Positions 48,337 to 61,046 of a stretch of 64,000 nucleotides of DNA are shown here, piece after piece. This DNA comes from Leptobrachium leishanense (taxonomy: Eukaryota; Chordata; Amphibia; Anura; Megophryidae). The notes under the pieces are model-generated. The model was not told where the DNA came from. It was given only the letters and a program-made list of their open reading frames with translations, and searched no databases. Position 1 is the first letter of the stretch; each line of letters begins with the position of its first letter. The position numbers were made by a program, and so were the translations under genes. The stretch lies in contig CM019065.1 in NCBI GenBank assembly GCA_009667805.1, positions 156,217,333 to 156,281,332 on the forward strand, written 5' to 3'.

Positions 48337-48392
48337 CTGTTTGGTAACTGAATCAATAAGCCTCACAAAGAGATCCTGTTCGGTCCTTACCC
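48337..48392 (-). CDS. EBF2: EBF2 exon 4
   Basis: This 56-nt exon is read from 48392 to 48337. It follows a TTTTACAG acceptor and precedes a GTAAGG donor. Two bases complete the split glycine codon, and 18 codons follow: VRTEQDLFVRLIDSVTKQ. The SVTKQ ending fits EBF2; EBF1 and EBF3 have SMTKQ. The F in DLFVR replaces the Y usual in mammalian EBF2, a conservative change. It is separated from exon 3 by a 527-bp intron and from exon 5 by one of only 220 bp. Confidence 0.95.
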
Positions 48393-48919
48393 CTGTAAAA
48401 TACAGAATGAACAATCAGGAAAGTAGGAGACACAGATATAATCCGTAGCTACCTCTGATGTGAGGACATCTCTTTGCAAAAGTAATACAGGGAGGTATCT
48501 GGTCTCTATTCTTAACTGCAGATACTCATGAAGGATTGGTCTGTGCTCTTATACCATGTTTAATTAAAGCAGTGGAAACCTCAAGCACACCATCATCCAG
48601 AGGTCATGAATTCACCACAATACAATATATTTATGCTGGTCGTCCTCCTTGGAGACACCTCAAACATTCTGATCATCGGGCTTCCCTCATATGAGGTCTG
48701 ATATCTTGACAAGGAATATCCTACCTTTAACATTCTTAGAACTTTGCAGAGCAAGTAACTGGTGTCGATATCAACCCTACAGAAAGATTTCCCTTCGAGG
48801 GAATTAAATTTGGGAAAGCGATAAATACTGTACATTGCATAGTACGTAATGAATTACTGTGATATACGATATACATGTAGAGATTGGAACATACAAAGAC
48901 CAGCAGGACATGGCCTTAC

Positions 48920-48983
48920 CATTGCTGTACAGAAGTTGAAGTCGATAATGGGTTCCATTATTGGTTTTCTCATTGGCCAGTTC
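48920..48983 (-). CDS. EBF2: EBF2 exon 3
   Basis: This 64-nt exon is read from 48983 to 48920. It follows a TTTTAAG acceptor and precedes a GTAAGG donor. It encodes ELANEKTNNGTHYRLQLLYSN and the first base of a glycine codon. EKTNNG.HY.LQLLYSNG is a strongly conserved COE motif inside the DNA-binding domain. The T before HY matches EBF2, where EBF1 and EBF3 have I. Frame is continuous with exon 2, which ends on a codon boundary after AAG, and with exon 4, which supplies the last two bases of the split glycine codon. Confidence 0.95.
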
Positions 48984-49754
48984 CTTAAAATAAAAATAGC
49001 CTGTATTACATCATAAGGTTTAGGAAGTGTCGGCAGTACCCCAAACATTTTGGGTCATGTGGAAATATTTGAGTATCACAGTGTCATCTTTATATGGGTC
49101 AGTACATTGCTCATACAATATTTCTAGAGATAAATACATGGCATTCACTCACTACTATATTCTCCTGGGGTCCTCTGTACAAACACATTTTATATTTAAA
49201 GATATACACTTTGAGTATACTCAGTTCTATTCTATAGTCTCCTGGGAATACTCTGCACTTGTATGTGTATGTATATATATATATATATATACAGTATATA
49301 TACTATATGTAAAGAGCAATGTACAAAAGAGCATACTTAGTACTACTAGATATTCTCCTGGGAATATTCTGCACAGTGAGAAAGTTCATCCAATAATTTA
49401 TATTAGAATCTTAAGGATCCTATGTCTGCACTTTACACACTATATCACTGTATCACTATATATATATTTAAGAAGGGAAAGTGAAAAATAATTTACTCAA
49501 GTCTGTTACATAATTCTAAAAGAAGTATAGACACGTATTGTAAAAAGAAACATGTGTACACAATATACTTTACACCATTATATATTTCATTGAGTACACA
49601 TCAGAGACAAACACTTTACATATAAAGAATAATATATGAAGAATATTCCCTGCTATCATATGGGTTCTTGGGAGTAAAGGTTGACCACCCCGTATCCGCA
49701 ACTCCAAAATCTGCAAGACTTCAAAAACCATTATTAATTGTATTTATATACAAA

Positions 49755-50455
49755 GGGCACAATTCCCTTCTTCGCACTAACGGAGAAAATCGGAATCTGC
49801 ATTTCACCATAGAGTCCCCATGGTACCGCAATATTCCGGGGCAAGCGCTAGCTGAGCAACTCGCCCCGGAACGCAGCACTAACTGCTGGGATACTCGAGG
49901 CAGTGCTTACGTGCTGCTACAAGTATCATCTCATGGAGTCCATAGGACTCCATGGAGGGTTGCGCTTCCGGGCAACGAGCTCATGCAGCTCTGCAAAGTG
50001 GAATCGCTGAGGGAGACTGCCTGGGAACTATTTACTTGCTTGCGGCCATAAGAAGCGGCAGATCTGGCCACCCTTCTCACCGTGGGATGAGAGAGGAGTA
50101 TCAGATTTAATGGGGGAGTTTTTAGGGGGGTGCTAAATGATTTTGCATTTGCAGAATCATTAGCCCCAGTTTTTAGAAGGTGCTAAAATTTTGCCTTGTG
50201 CGTCCCTGCTGTAATTAGCACCCGCACTTTGTAATACCTTACTCATCGAAACGCTAATGTACGTTTGCACTCCCCATGTTAAGTATAGGATGCGCAAAGT
50301 ACGGTAAGCTCGTGAAAGCTAGTGCATAAAACATTGCGCTAACGAGGGTATTGTTAGGAATGTAATATGGGTGGAATGCGTTAAGCAGACTTATCCTGAC
50401 AGTAACGCTTATACATCCAGACGCTGATGTTAGTGTTAACAAGGGAATAGTGCCC
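49755..50455. mobile_element. Long GGGC-type MITE, copy 4
   Basis: This 701-bp element starts GGGCACAATTCCCTTCTT and ends ACAAGGGAATAGTGCCC, with AAA on both sides. The interior shares GGGGCAAGCGC and GGGATGAGAG segments with the other members. The 127-codon frame at 49668-50051 begins outside it and is incidental. Confidence 0.8.
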
Positions 50456-51291
50456 AAAGTTGGGTGCAGTGTAACTGCTATGCCTGATGTGAACATGTGA
50501 AAATAATATGGACAGTCTACAGTAACTAGTCATTTGTATGCTTTATACATCTGTGTCTATCTATCTTCTCAGATAGTTAAAGGGACAGGTCAGTCTGAAA
50601 ATTACCCCAGTGTTTAAACCCAACAACTACATAACTTAATAAGTAAAAACAGAATTTAAAAAGAAAGACAGAGCTGATGTTACTGCATTTGCTGTAATGT
50701 AACAAGCTTTATATCATTTGCATTGAGCTCCACCTAGGCAGGAAGTATCTCAGTCAAAGATGGAGTTCTCATGTTTTTCCGTAGTTAAGCATTTCCTGTC
50801 TGCCCAGCAATGGCTGTAAGTAGTTCCGCCATTCCCTTTTTCACACACCATATCATCTTGTAGACAGTCTCAATGCAGTGTTTTGCTCTCAGTTGTTGTT
50901 TGATCTCCCCTGTGTTTGATAAAAAAGCCTGTTGGGAGATACAGCTAGGGTTTATCACATCTTCTGGGAAACTTGGGGCGCGTAGGTGTGGCTGGTGGCT
51001 TAGACAATGGATGTGTTAGGTCTTTCTATGACACACTTGAGTCATTCCTGAGGTAAATCATTGTAAAGGAGCAGGCTCAGAGCAGGGAAAAATGCATGAT
51101 TAAAGTCTCTGGACGGAAGATCAAATCTCTTACTCTTCTTAAGTCTGTACTTCTACAAATGCATTTTGCCTTCTTACCCATTCTGAGCCCCTTCCCTTAC
51201 TGTGGTTTGGCTGTGAGTAATGAGATAGTCGGTACCACATAGGAGTGTATGGCTTGGGCCGGCCTTCCTTGTGTACTACATTACATTGCTA

Positions 51292-51441
51292 CATTCCTTT
51301 GAGGCTACGCAGCCCTTGCGTCATTCTACTGATGCTCAGTCCACCGCACACCATTCCATTGATAAAGATATGACCCTGCTTCATTACGCCAACGCTCAGT
51401 CTTTTGTGGATCATTCCACTAATGCTGGTTATGTCCAGTAT
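51292..51441 (+). repeat. Faint 30-bp tandem repeat
   Basis: CATT(C/A)(C/T)-type starts occur at 51292, 51322, 51352, 51382 and 51412, exactly 30 bp apart, and related words recur at 51480 and 51504. Units are much diverged (for example CATTCTACTGATGCTCAGTC and CATTACGCCAACGCTCAGTC). Because 30 is a multiple of three, the open frame 51271-51459 reads as a 10-residue peptide repeat around HSTDAQ. I recognise no protein and believe it is an old minisatellite. Confidence 0.6.
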
Positions 51442-51764
51442 CACAATATTATTTGTTAGATAGAGAGTCTAAAGTTCATCATTCCACTGATGCTAATACG
51501 TGTCATTCTACTCCCTAGGCCTAAGGATCAAGATGTTTCGCCCTTTTTGTATCAAGACCAATCAGAATTCACTTGTTCAGTTGTAGATTCCAATCCCTTA
51601 ACTTTATTCCTAAGTATGATCTTTTAAGGTTTTTAATGTTTTCTAATTTAGAGCTTTCTCAGAATTCTCAGCTACCTGACTTCAAGTTTGTGTGATATCT
51701 GTCCTTTACTTCAACATGTATCTTGACCATTTTCACTTTATTTTTTCTAATATATATATATAGT

Positions 51765-51870
51765 TTCAAGAAGTGAAGGTGGCACTTCAGGACTGTTGAC
51801 AATATACTTTATTTATCCATGCAGAGTCAACGTTTCAGCCCCTCCTTGAAACAAACACAGGCAAGAGTGC
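51765..51870. repeat. Probable dispersed repeat (CGTTTCAGCCCCTCCTTG type)
   Basis: GACAATATACTTTATTTATC followed by GAGTCAACGTTTCAGCCCCT and CCTTGAAACAAACACAGG is of a type widespread in amphibian DNA (cf. ACCTGAAACGTCCCCACC at 40478). Boundaries are not clear. Confidence 0.4.
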
Positions 51871-53139
51871 ATGGCAAGTTGATCTAATATATATATATAC
51901 ACATATATATATATATATTTCATTGATCTTGGTGTTGGATCAGTTATCAATGGTGACAGGGTTGACCTAGAATACTCTGTCCAAGCACTTGTCTGAATGT
52001 ATGTACAGATGGAAACAAACAACCCATGCAACCAAGTAATTACAGAGAAGAATCATATCACAACAGTTACGGGTCATGTACAGCTATGTACAGGCCCTTC
52101 AGCCAGTAACATCTATGTGAAGAACTACAACACTACAGTTTATTAGAACTGTCACTGTAAACAAGCTGGGTGACTATTAGTACAAACCTAGAGTGAGGTG
52201 TAAGCAATCAGAAAAGGCATCTATTGATACCAAAGGCAAGAGTTGTATGGGAAAACAGAAGTGGTAGCCTGGGAAGAATTAGCCCTTTCACCTCTTCTCT
52301 GATTGGTTTGATATAGGGTATCTACGTTTACACAAATGACCAATCAGAGAATAACTTTAGGTAATTGTCCAAACTGGCTACACATGGCCAACCTAGATCA
52401 GCCAATGAGAGGATCTACTTAGAAATATTTAACAAGGATTGCTATTGGATAGTATTTCTAGTTATATTCCACTAAGCCTCTGGGGTGAATTCAACACCTG
52501 GGCTGGGAAGGACTTCCAAGAAATCATCAAATGGTAAGTATGATGTGCCCTGTGACTGTGACTTTAATTCTAGGGGATTTAAGACCAGATTTAGGTTAGG
52601 GAGGGTAGAGGACATCTATATAGGGTTAAAAAGTTGGTATTTATTTTAAGGGGCTATGCACAAAGCAGCAGTGTCTGCCATTGTTGCAGGTATTAAAGTT
52701 TGTGTTAGGCAGGCAAAGACTCCAAAGTCCTATTTGCCAAGTCTCGCCATCATAAACGTGGCAAGCAGGGCACTTATTTGACCACCTGCAAACAATTCTT
52801 AAAATAATGCCAAAGGGATTTGGGGATCACTGGTATTTTTTTAAAATTATATACACTTTTATTTTCCATGTACAAAGTTATTTCCTGCAGGGGTGGAGTT
52901 CCCGCAGGCACAATTTTGGCCACCATGTATATGAGCTGTCACAGCCCACTTATGTGAGTTTCTATACCTATAATGTGTGCTATATCGCTTCGTGAATTTG
53001 GTGATATTCTTCTCACGCGATGGATTTGCTATATATCACAAGGGTCTCATCTTTCGAGCCAACAGAAACAATGGAAGGAGGCTAAATGCTACAACATCAA
53101 AATACACATTTTAAAGAATGAAGAATTTAATTGGTATTA

Positions 53140-53328
<189 letters not shown>

Positions 53329-53650
53329 TTAATAAAACCCATGTATTGCCCATATATATACAAAAACACTGCAACCCCACTACCGGAGACAGGTATATAT
53401 AATACAATCTGTCTCCAACACAAAGTGTGGAAGTTAACTAGTATTTCTGCCACCTTCAAAAGGAAATTTTATTTCTCCCTCTTAGCCCAAACTTAAATTT
53501 GATAATTTGATACTTACAATAGAACTATAGTTTAAAGATTCATCATGATAATTATTGTAGTCAATGATATATCTACTGTGACTTCAAAGAATACAACAAC
53601 TTTTCGTCAAGAAATACACATATGTAAGAGATACTTATGTAAGAGATACA

Positions 53651-53845
53651 CATTAGAAACATAGAATATGTTGGCAGACAAGAACCTTTTCGGCCCATCT
53701 AGTCTGCCCAATTACATGGATACTTTTCCTGGATTTATCTTTTATTTAGGATAACCTTATGCCTATCCCATGCCTGCTTAAATTTAATCACTGTTTTAGC
53801 CTCTACCACTTCAACTGGAAGACTGTTCCATATATATAGTACTGC
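53651..53845 (-). mobile_element. CR1-like LINE, 3' end
   Basis: On the minus strand the coding end reads IWNSLPVEVVEAKTVIKFKQ and AWDRHKVILNK before a stop near 53735, followed by an untranslated part ending CATATTCTATGTTTC. WNSLP.EVV and the ATTCTATG-type end resemble the CR1 clade of non-LTR elements. It is 5'-truncated at about 53845. A 57-bp piece of the same family is at 29038. Confidence 0.72.
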
Positions 53846-53982
53846 ACACCCAATGTAAGACATATACTGATATACAGCAATAATACCCCACAGCAAGAGA
53901 AACACATGTACATAGAACCGAGCCCTCGGTGCAAGAGATACTACACTACACACATATACTAAATATGAGGATAGATCTAGGT

Positions 53983-53984
<2 letters not shown>

Positions 53985-54076
<92 letters not shown>

Positions 54077-54077
54077 T

Positions 54078-54150
<73 letters not shown>
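53985..54150. repeat. (GATA)n microsatellite
   Basis: About 166 bp of GATA repeats has one interruption (ATATGAT) near 54073. The 196-codon minus frame that reads YLSI repeats through it, joined to the CR1 coding end, is an artefact. Confidence 0.97.
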
Positions 54151-54151
<1 letters not shown>

Positions 54152-54360
54152 CAGACATACTGACAGCCTTCTCTTCCAGGCAACCTGTGGATGTCTTTTG
54201 AGATGTGAAAGCGAGAGACTGATTAAAGACAGCGCTCTTCTAAGTATATTTTGGATGCGAAAACACGAAAAACGAAATACAATATTTATACAGAACAGCC
54301 TCTTGCCATTTAAACATAAAGCCACAACTTGCCTATTTTAACGGAAAATTGCAATTATTG

Positions 54361-54495
54361 ATACATTGTGAACATATTCACCAGGTCTGTACAATGGGTA
54401 GGACAAAACAAACATAAAACTGACAAACGAGTTCGCTCAAAGACAGCAATAAAAAGAGGATCTTGCTCAAGTGAGTTTACAATATAAGAGGGAAT
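54361..54495 (-). mobile_element. Decayed L2-type LINE tail
   Basis: GTACAATGGGTAGGACAAAAC and GAGGATCTTGCTCAAGTGAG correspond to GTACAACTGGGTAGGACAAT and GACCCTGCTCCAGAGC at 56127-56200. It is an old copy of the same tail. Confidence 0.6.
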
Positions 54496-54872
54496 GTCAA
54501 TAACTGATCGCATGCAAGGGAGGGCTATGGAGGGACAGGAGTCTCCCCAATCTCTACAGGCCTTGGGGTTCAGGATTGGGAATCCAGAGAGATTTGGATG
54601 AAGTGAAGCAAATGTACTTTTCGGAAACACTGACAATTATGAATCTGATTTTCTGCCCGTGCACATGTCCAAAACATATGATGTGCTACCCTGCTACTGC
54701 AGTAAATATTTAATAGTGTAATACTAATATAGGAATAAAATAATAATATATAATAAATGATATATAAATTTAATGTTTTATGTTAAACACATCTTCTCTG
54801 TGATGTTCTGTTCATAAGAAAAATCTAAATCTTATTTCAGTATTTATTTTATTTATTTATCTATTTATTTAT

Positions 54873-54928
54873 TTATAAAGGATTTTACCAGGAAGGATAC
54901 ATTGAGATTTCTCTCGTTTGCAAGTATG
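54873..54928 (-). mobile_element. tRNA-derived SINE, 3' fragment
   Basis: AAAGGATTTTACCAGGAAGG and the following ATTTCTCTCGTTTGCAAGTA match the SINE 3' body. A (TTTA)n tract before it represents the tail region. It is truncated. Confidence 0.75.
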
Positions 54929-55200
54929 CATTGGTTATTAGGAGAATCTGCAATTTAAGTGAACGGACACAAATTTTATTGATTTTTTTAACATATTCAC
55001 ATAAAAAATATTGGGAGGATTCACAAGTGTAGATATTATAGGGTATCACTTATCCTTTAAAAGGTGAAAATCGGATTTGGAATATTCGACAATAAAAGTG
55101 TGTCAAAAAGAGTGCTAAAAATCTAAATAACAAATAAAATAATAAAAGAATGTTGTCCGCGTGAGCTGAATACAAGTAAAAAAAACTTCTACAAAGCACT

Positions 55201-55373
55201 AAAATATATATAGAAAAGCCAAAACCATGTCCTCGTGGTGCACAAGATTATTAGTGGCGGCAATACTATATATATATATCTCAATAAAATATATATAGAA
55301 AAGCCAAAACCATGTCCTCGTGGTGCACAAGATTATTAGTGGCGGCAATACTATATATATATATATCTCAATA
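55201..55373. repeat. Two-copy tandem duplication of about 86 bp
   Basis: TATATAGAAAAGCCAAAACC, then ATGTCCTCGTGGTGCACAAG and GTGGCGGCAATAC, occur twice in tandem, ending in TA runs of slightly different length. A diverged inverted piece (CCACCAATAATCTTGTGCAC) is at 55450-55469, so the unit was probably part of a palindromic repeat. Confidence 0.85.
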
Positions 55374-56081
55374 AAATATATATTGATATATTTATATTAA
55401 CAAATATTAATATATATATATATATGATATATTTTATACACTATTGCTACCACCAATAATCTTGTGCACCATTAGGCCACTGTTTTAGCTCGTCTATATA
55501 GGTTTTGGAATATTTCCTGAAAACCACATTCTATTTTCTTAATATAGGGTTGGTGTGAAACATTATATAACCTGCGCCTATCTCTTGTTATTTTCCCCTC
55601 TGTTTACTTTGATAATACTACTATGTTATTTTTTTCTTCATTTTCTTCCATCATGTTGATGTATTACCTTTTTGTAACCTGTTTTCTAACATGTTATTCT
55701 TGCTATATGTTTAACTACTTGTTTACACTCTCTCTTTGTATTATATGTAAGCTGCTCATTACTTTGAAAATGAATAAAAAACCTTTATGTCAAAACAAAA
55801 TAAAGTACCATGTAGTTATTTTTTTATTGCTTATTGACATGGTGGATGGGCAACTATCTGAAAATATTGATAAAATTAAATTTAAAGGGTGAGCATTTTA
55901 CCAACATACAGCAACGGCGTTTATATTAAACCTCTATATATTACAGATCATTACAGGCTGTTATTGCAGCATATAAATATACATCTAGTTTACTCAAAGC
56001 CTCCACTATCTGGCAGCTAGAATAAAGCCCTGTAGTTTAATTTGCACCGGTTTCTGGGTTGTACATGCATATGTACATCTA

Positions 56082-56222
56082 TTACAATTACATTTATTTA
56101 TAAAGCACCAACATATTCTGCAGCGTTGTACAACTGGGTAGGACAATACAAACACAAGTTTGAAACCTTGAGAATGATAAGAAAGGGGACCCTGCTCCAG
56201 AGCTTACATTCCAAGATTATAT
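56082..56222 (-). mobile_element. L2-type LINE tail
   Basis: ACATTTATTTATAAAGCACC, then AACATATTCTGCAGCGTTG and ACAAACACAAGTTTGAAAC, form the reverse complement of an L2-type 3' end. It is moderately diverged. Confidence 0.65.
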
Positions 56223-57512
56223 CTAATATATACATATTTTGCTCTCAACCATAACTTAAATGAGTGTGAGTGTGTGATATATATTATGATGTGATATATA
56301 TTATATAAGTTATGGTGGAGGACTAAAAGTGAGATTAAAAGCCTCCACATAGCAAACAATAAAGTCTATAATTGTAGAAGACATTTACACATCCCAGCAT
56401 TTCAGAGAACTGCTTTACAGAGCTCATGTGCTACATTCCACATATGCAGCAGGGAACTCTGGGTAGAACATGCAAATGAAGTCCACAATTTCTCACTTTT
56501 GTGCATAATACATGTTTGTTTTAGATAGTTTGGTGGCACTACAATGGAATATATCTAATGGAGAAATGCACATAATCTGATATACTTTGCTCACATACAT
56601 AATACACTATCATTAAAGGAAATGTAAATGCACACATCCCTCTATAGAAGATACCTGTATACATTCCTGCATTACCAGACACCTGCAAGAAATAATACTA
56701 TGTATTCTACAGTGTGAAACCTCAATGGACAATGCAGTGTCCCAGGAAAAAATAATATTTTATGAAGTATGCAAATCGTATTTTCTAAATTGAAGCTTTG
56801 GAAAGAAATGCATAAAAGCCCTCCAAATCATCACTATAGGTGATATTTATTCATAGGTCTAATATCAAGCTTGTAGGGGGGGGGGGTTTCCCTTCCCAAT
56901 GCCATTTAGCACTTATAGCACTATATTATGTGGAGATGCCAAGTAACACAGTATTATAGCTGAATACTAAGGGGTTTATTCACTAAATAAAATCTGGAGT
57001 ATTAAGAATAAACTCTGGGCAGCAATGCAGTGTGGGCACCATCAGTGTGAAAGGATCTATCTTCCAGGAATATTTTAAAATGCCCTAAACTAGGAAGAAC
57101 CCTCTAGATTTTCATAACATCAATCTGAACTGTCAGTGTGCTTAACAGAGGACTGCACTATACCTTTACTAAAAACACATAAACTGACCCCTTCCATCAC
57201 ACAAAGGACTTTGAGGTGGAAGGGACATATATACCCTGGAGGATGCACATGCCTTACCTGGGCCACAATTCACTAGGCATATAGAGCATAATAAAAGTAA
57301 GAGGCTGATTGGGGCACACTGAAGGCTGCACTGGATGTAGAGCCCAATGGGGAGCACAGTGTGGTTGGTAGATGATGTGTGTCATTGTTATGGGGATTGC
57401 AATGTGTGGAGCAAACCCAAAATACATTGTTGTACAGAATTGTAAACAGAGTTGAGAATGGTCATCCTAGTCTATTGTTCTGTGGCTAACTTGTTTTGCT
57501 AATGTGTCCTTT

Positions 57513-57575
57513 TGTCTTACCCATTGTACAACGCTGCAGAATGCATTGGCGCTATATTAATAATTGTGATTATTT
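57513..57575 (+). mobile_element. L2-type LINE tail fragment
   Basis: CCCATTGTACAACGCTGCAG, then AATGCATTGGCGCTATATTA, is a forward copy of the tail at 56082. Confidence 0.6.
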
Positions 57576-57824
57576 ACAGTCTAATGAATTACCTTGCATG
57601 GTGGGAGTCTTTCTGGAGCATCACAGGGGAGCCTAAGTTTCAGTCTACAGTTTTACAAAATATTTTTGATATAAGGAGGTGTTTGTTTTAGATATCCATG
57701 TTTCGGTACCTGCTTGCCATATGAGCATGCTTTGCCAGGGTGTGCTAGCTTGTTGTAAGTCAGTATGTATCTGTGTTAACTGGGGGTGAGGAAAAGTTAA
57801 AAAGGTGATGCTGAAAACAATAAC

Positions 57825-58142
57825 ATGTCATACACAGCTGATATAGGGGATGAAAATAGAAAATATAGGGATCATGGACACAGTGATATAGACTCTGAGC
57901 TCAAAAAGAACAGGGTAAGGAAGAAAAACAAACAATGCAAAGGTTTGTGGGGACCCCCTTTCCCCCACAGTGAAAAGAATTTGAGGAAAAAGAAACTGAG
58001 TCATCTAGAATTTGGAATAGATCCCACAATTTCTGCTAGAAAGACTAAAGAAGTAGTTGAAGAATGTCTCCACCTCTGCCAAACTACAGGGTTCTTCATT
58101 AGTTTTAGTCATAATTTGGCTGATTGGCTGTCAGTTTATTAA
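57825..58142 (+). pseudogene. Unidentified 105-codon open frame, possibly a retroelement fragment
   Basis: The frame encodes a basic protein with KKNRVRKKNKQ and NLRKKKLSHLEFG clusters, then a KTKEVVEECLHL segment. It has no domain I recognise, no splice acceptor or donor of note and no clear promoter. Unlike the frames in minisatellites it is not repeat-driven, and its residues look protein-like. It lies on the strand opposite to EBF2 in intron 1. It could be a remnant of a retroelement gag-like gene or chance. Confidence 0.22.
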
Positions 58143-58293
58143 AGTGGCTGTTAGTGAATAAGTGCCTAAAACCATAGTATTAAAGTTGCATTTCAAACTC
58201 CCCCAGCAGATGTTTTTGCCTGCCATGTAACTTCCCTAATGCAGTTATAAGCAAAATGGGATTGTGGGAATTGTAGTCCAACGACATCTGAGA

Positions 58294-58389
58294 GTCAAAG
58301 TTCTGCACTCCAGTTTATGATTTAATTTGAAATATATATTTAATAGATGGATTTAAATTAAGTCATAAACTGTAGTGCAGAACTTTGAC
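58294..58389. repeat. Hairpin palindrome, 96 bp
   Basis: GTCAAAGTTCTGCACTCCAG and TTTATGATTTAATTT are mirrored by AAATTAAGTCATAAAC and TGTAGTGCAGAACTTTGAC. The arms are about 37 bp with very few mismatches. It is probably a small MITE, beside a GGGAATTGTAGTCC motif at 58268. Confidence 0.8.
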
Positions 58390-59659
58390 ATATATATATA
58401 TAATTATGTAATATATAATTATGTAATATATATATATATTACATAATTATATACCTGCAGTATATGCAGTGGGACTTGGAAAAGAGAAGTTAACCGTGGA
58501 AAGCATGTACTGTAAAGTTAATCCGAATGTAAAAGGATTCACTACATTCTGCTATACTATGGTAATTTTATTTTTTTTATAAATATATATGCATGTATAT
58601 TATATTATATATTATATATATATATGCACACAACTTATATTATTCATATAGATGTATGCACACCACTTATATATATATATATATTATATACACACAAAAC
58701 ACTCATACCCCAAAAATAACCCTGTTATGAATTGCACTTAGAGAGTGAAACTACCATTCTGGAGTCTTCCTAAAATACTTATTACAGGGAATCACATCTC
58801 AATGAATATTATTAAATGTCTTAAGTCAGAGAAGAAATTTTACATTGTTTAGACAAACATCACTTTCATATGCACAAAGTACACAACTCACAAACATATA
58901 TTAAAAACTGGCACATTTAATCAGTTTAAGGTATATGACACATATAGTGTATAAACACAAGCTCCACAAACTAACTCTTAGTATATTTTAGCAATATACA
59001 ATAATACACGTTTTGCACATGCTGTTACCTGCAACAAAAAAAAAACTATTATTATTGCACATACTACACACACTGCTCTGCCTCGGGTTGTATATGTTGT
59101 ATTGGTGCTATTTATTGAGGTTAGCACATTATATCCATTTTGCTGTCTTGCCACGGATAATTTATTTTTTATATACAGTGTATGTATAATTTATATCAGC
59201 CCACTATAACACATGGTGTTATTCAGGGATTTTATGCATGTGCTGTGCGTGTTATTTCATGCAGTGTACTCATTATGGATTCGGAATCACAGCACACAGA
59301 TAATGTTATATTCGTGTGTTAGTACAGATTGCACAGCATATACACTCTGCACCCAAACACAAATATTTATTAAATGTGACATATTTAATTCGGGTAATAT
59401 AAATGTTCTCTTACACTTACACAAAAAGTAGCACAAATTATATACATAAATTTATTATATAACACCTTCAGTATACATGTGCTATTTTTTTACATAAACA
59501 TGTATATTTATACATATATATATGCAGTATATAAGTGTATGTATATTTATACATTTGTGTGGCTATATAGTATATAAGTCTATATATATATGTGTGTGTG
59601 TGTATATATATATATTCCGCTCACTGCAATATGTATTTGTATGGAAATATACTGTTTTA

Positions 59660-59694
<35 letters not shown>

Positions 59695-60275
59695 TGTTTT
59701 CATTATGGCCCACAACATGCTTACTGCTTTTTTCCAATTGTATTTTTTCGATTTGTGGTTGTTTCTTATTTAATATTTGTAATGATATGTTTATTCCACT
59801 TGTCAACACAAGTATTTGTGCTAAACTGCACAGCCGGAATATCTAATCAACACAGTATTTTACTATCAGGGAGATCTTTATATAGCGTGTTTTATTAAGG
59901 ACATTATATATAAACGTCTCCTCACTGAGTATGGGAAATATTTGATCCAATATATTTCTTATTAAATCACCTAAACTCACTGTCTCCATGACCCCCCCCC
60001 CTGCAGTAGCTGTTTTTGTGCAAAATGCGGATTATTTAATAGTGTTAGCACATTAGGCTGTTTTCAACCAGAAGATACTGTATGCAATATATGCCAGCTT
60101 TTAAAAAGTCAACAAATTATCAACCACTTTCTCTCGATAATTTAGTCAATGGTTTTATTATTTAATGATTTCTTAAACACACAGATCTCTGCCTGAAAGG
60201 TATAAATACTAATATATAAATATATAAACATTTTTTTTATTCGTGGAACAGAACATTATACAACAGCACACGTAC

Positions 60276-60310
<35 letters not shown>
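58390..60310. other. TA-rich microsatellite-laden intron stretch
   Basis: Many (TA)n tracts occur (58395-58440, 58600-58625, 58670-58685, 59580-59615, 59660-59692, 60280-60308), mixed with ATATTATATA words. Related GTTATTTCA and TTAGCACATTATATCC words recur near 59120 and 59240, which suggests that the array at 60611 once extended further. No gene is seen. Confidence 0.7.
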
Positions 60311-60313
<3 letters not shown>

Positions 60314-60610
60314 TATACATGTGTCTGTGTGTTTGTGCATTGGTCTTTTGCACAAGTTTAATTTTTAAAATTGTTAAACTTAATTGAATGAATTAATGAC
60401 TCTTCGTGTGATACTTACCTTATTGGTGAATTAAAACAAAACCCTGTGACAGATATAATTATTCTAACTCTGTATTTCTGTATATAATGCAGTCTGTAAC
60501 AGGAAAAGTGATTTTAATAAATTCATAGCGCTACATACACACAGTCGCACATATTTGTAACTAATAAGTAATAAGTGGAGTTAACACATTGTATCCGTAA
60601 AACTCATGTC

Positions 60611-60880
60611 TTTACATGATGTGTGTGTTATTTCACGATTATCACATTGTACCCATGCAGTCCCTACCGCGGGTATACTTATTACATGATATATGTGTTA
60701 TTTCAGGATTAGCACATTATTCCCATCCACTTTCTGCAGTTTATTACATGATACGTGTTTTATTTCATGAAGTTGTCACATTGTATCCATCCGCTCCCTG
60801 TCGCAGCAATACTTATTACATGATATGTGTGTTATGGCATGAGGTTATTACACTGTATGCACATTGCTCTCTCATATATA
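60611..60880. repeat. Degenerate tandem repeat, 62-72 bp unit
   Basis: Units beginning ATTACATGAT(A/G)TGTGTTATTTCA start at 60611, 60681, 60743 and 60815. Each continues with CACATTGTACCCATCC-like and CTCCCTGTCGC-like words. The 130-codon open frame across it has a peptide repeat (YYMI..LFHEV) for the same reason. Confidence 0.8.
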
Positions 60881-61046
60881 TGGAGGTTTATACTCTTTAT
60901 AGAATGACATTTCTGACCCAGACACAGCATAAGAAACTCCCTATTAGAAATGTGACAGAGGAGGAGATTCCGACCCAGAAATCAATAATGTACACAGCGA
61001 GAAACTGATATCAACAGGTACAAAACGGCAATATATATCGCACGAG

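Noticed and set aside
49027..49491. A 154-codon frame upstream of exon 3.
   Set aside because: It is on the strand opposite to EBF2, overlaps TA microsatellites and has no domain.
53735..54325. A 196-codon minus-strand frame.
   Set aside because: It joins a CR1-like coding end to the (GATA)n tract by chance. Only the part below 53845 has protein meaning.
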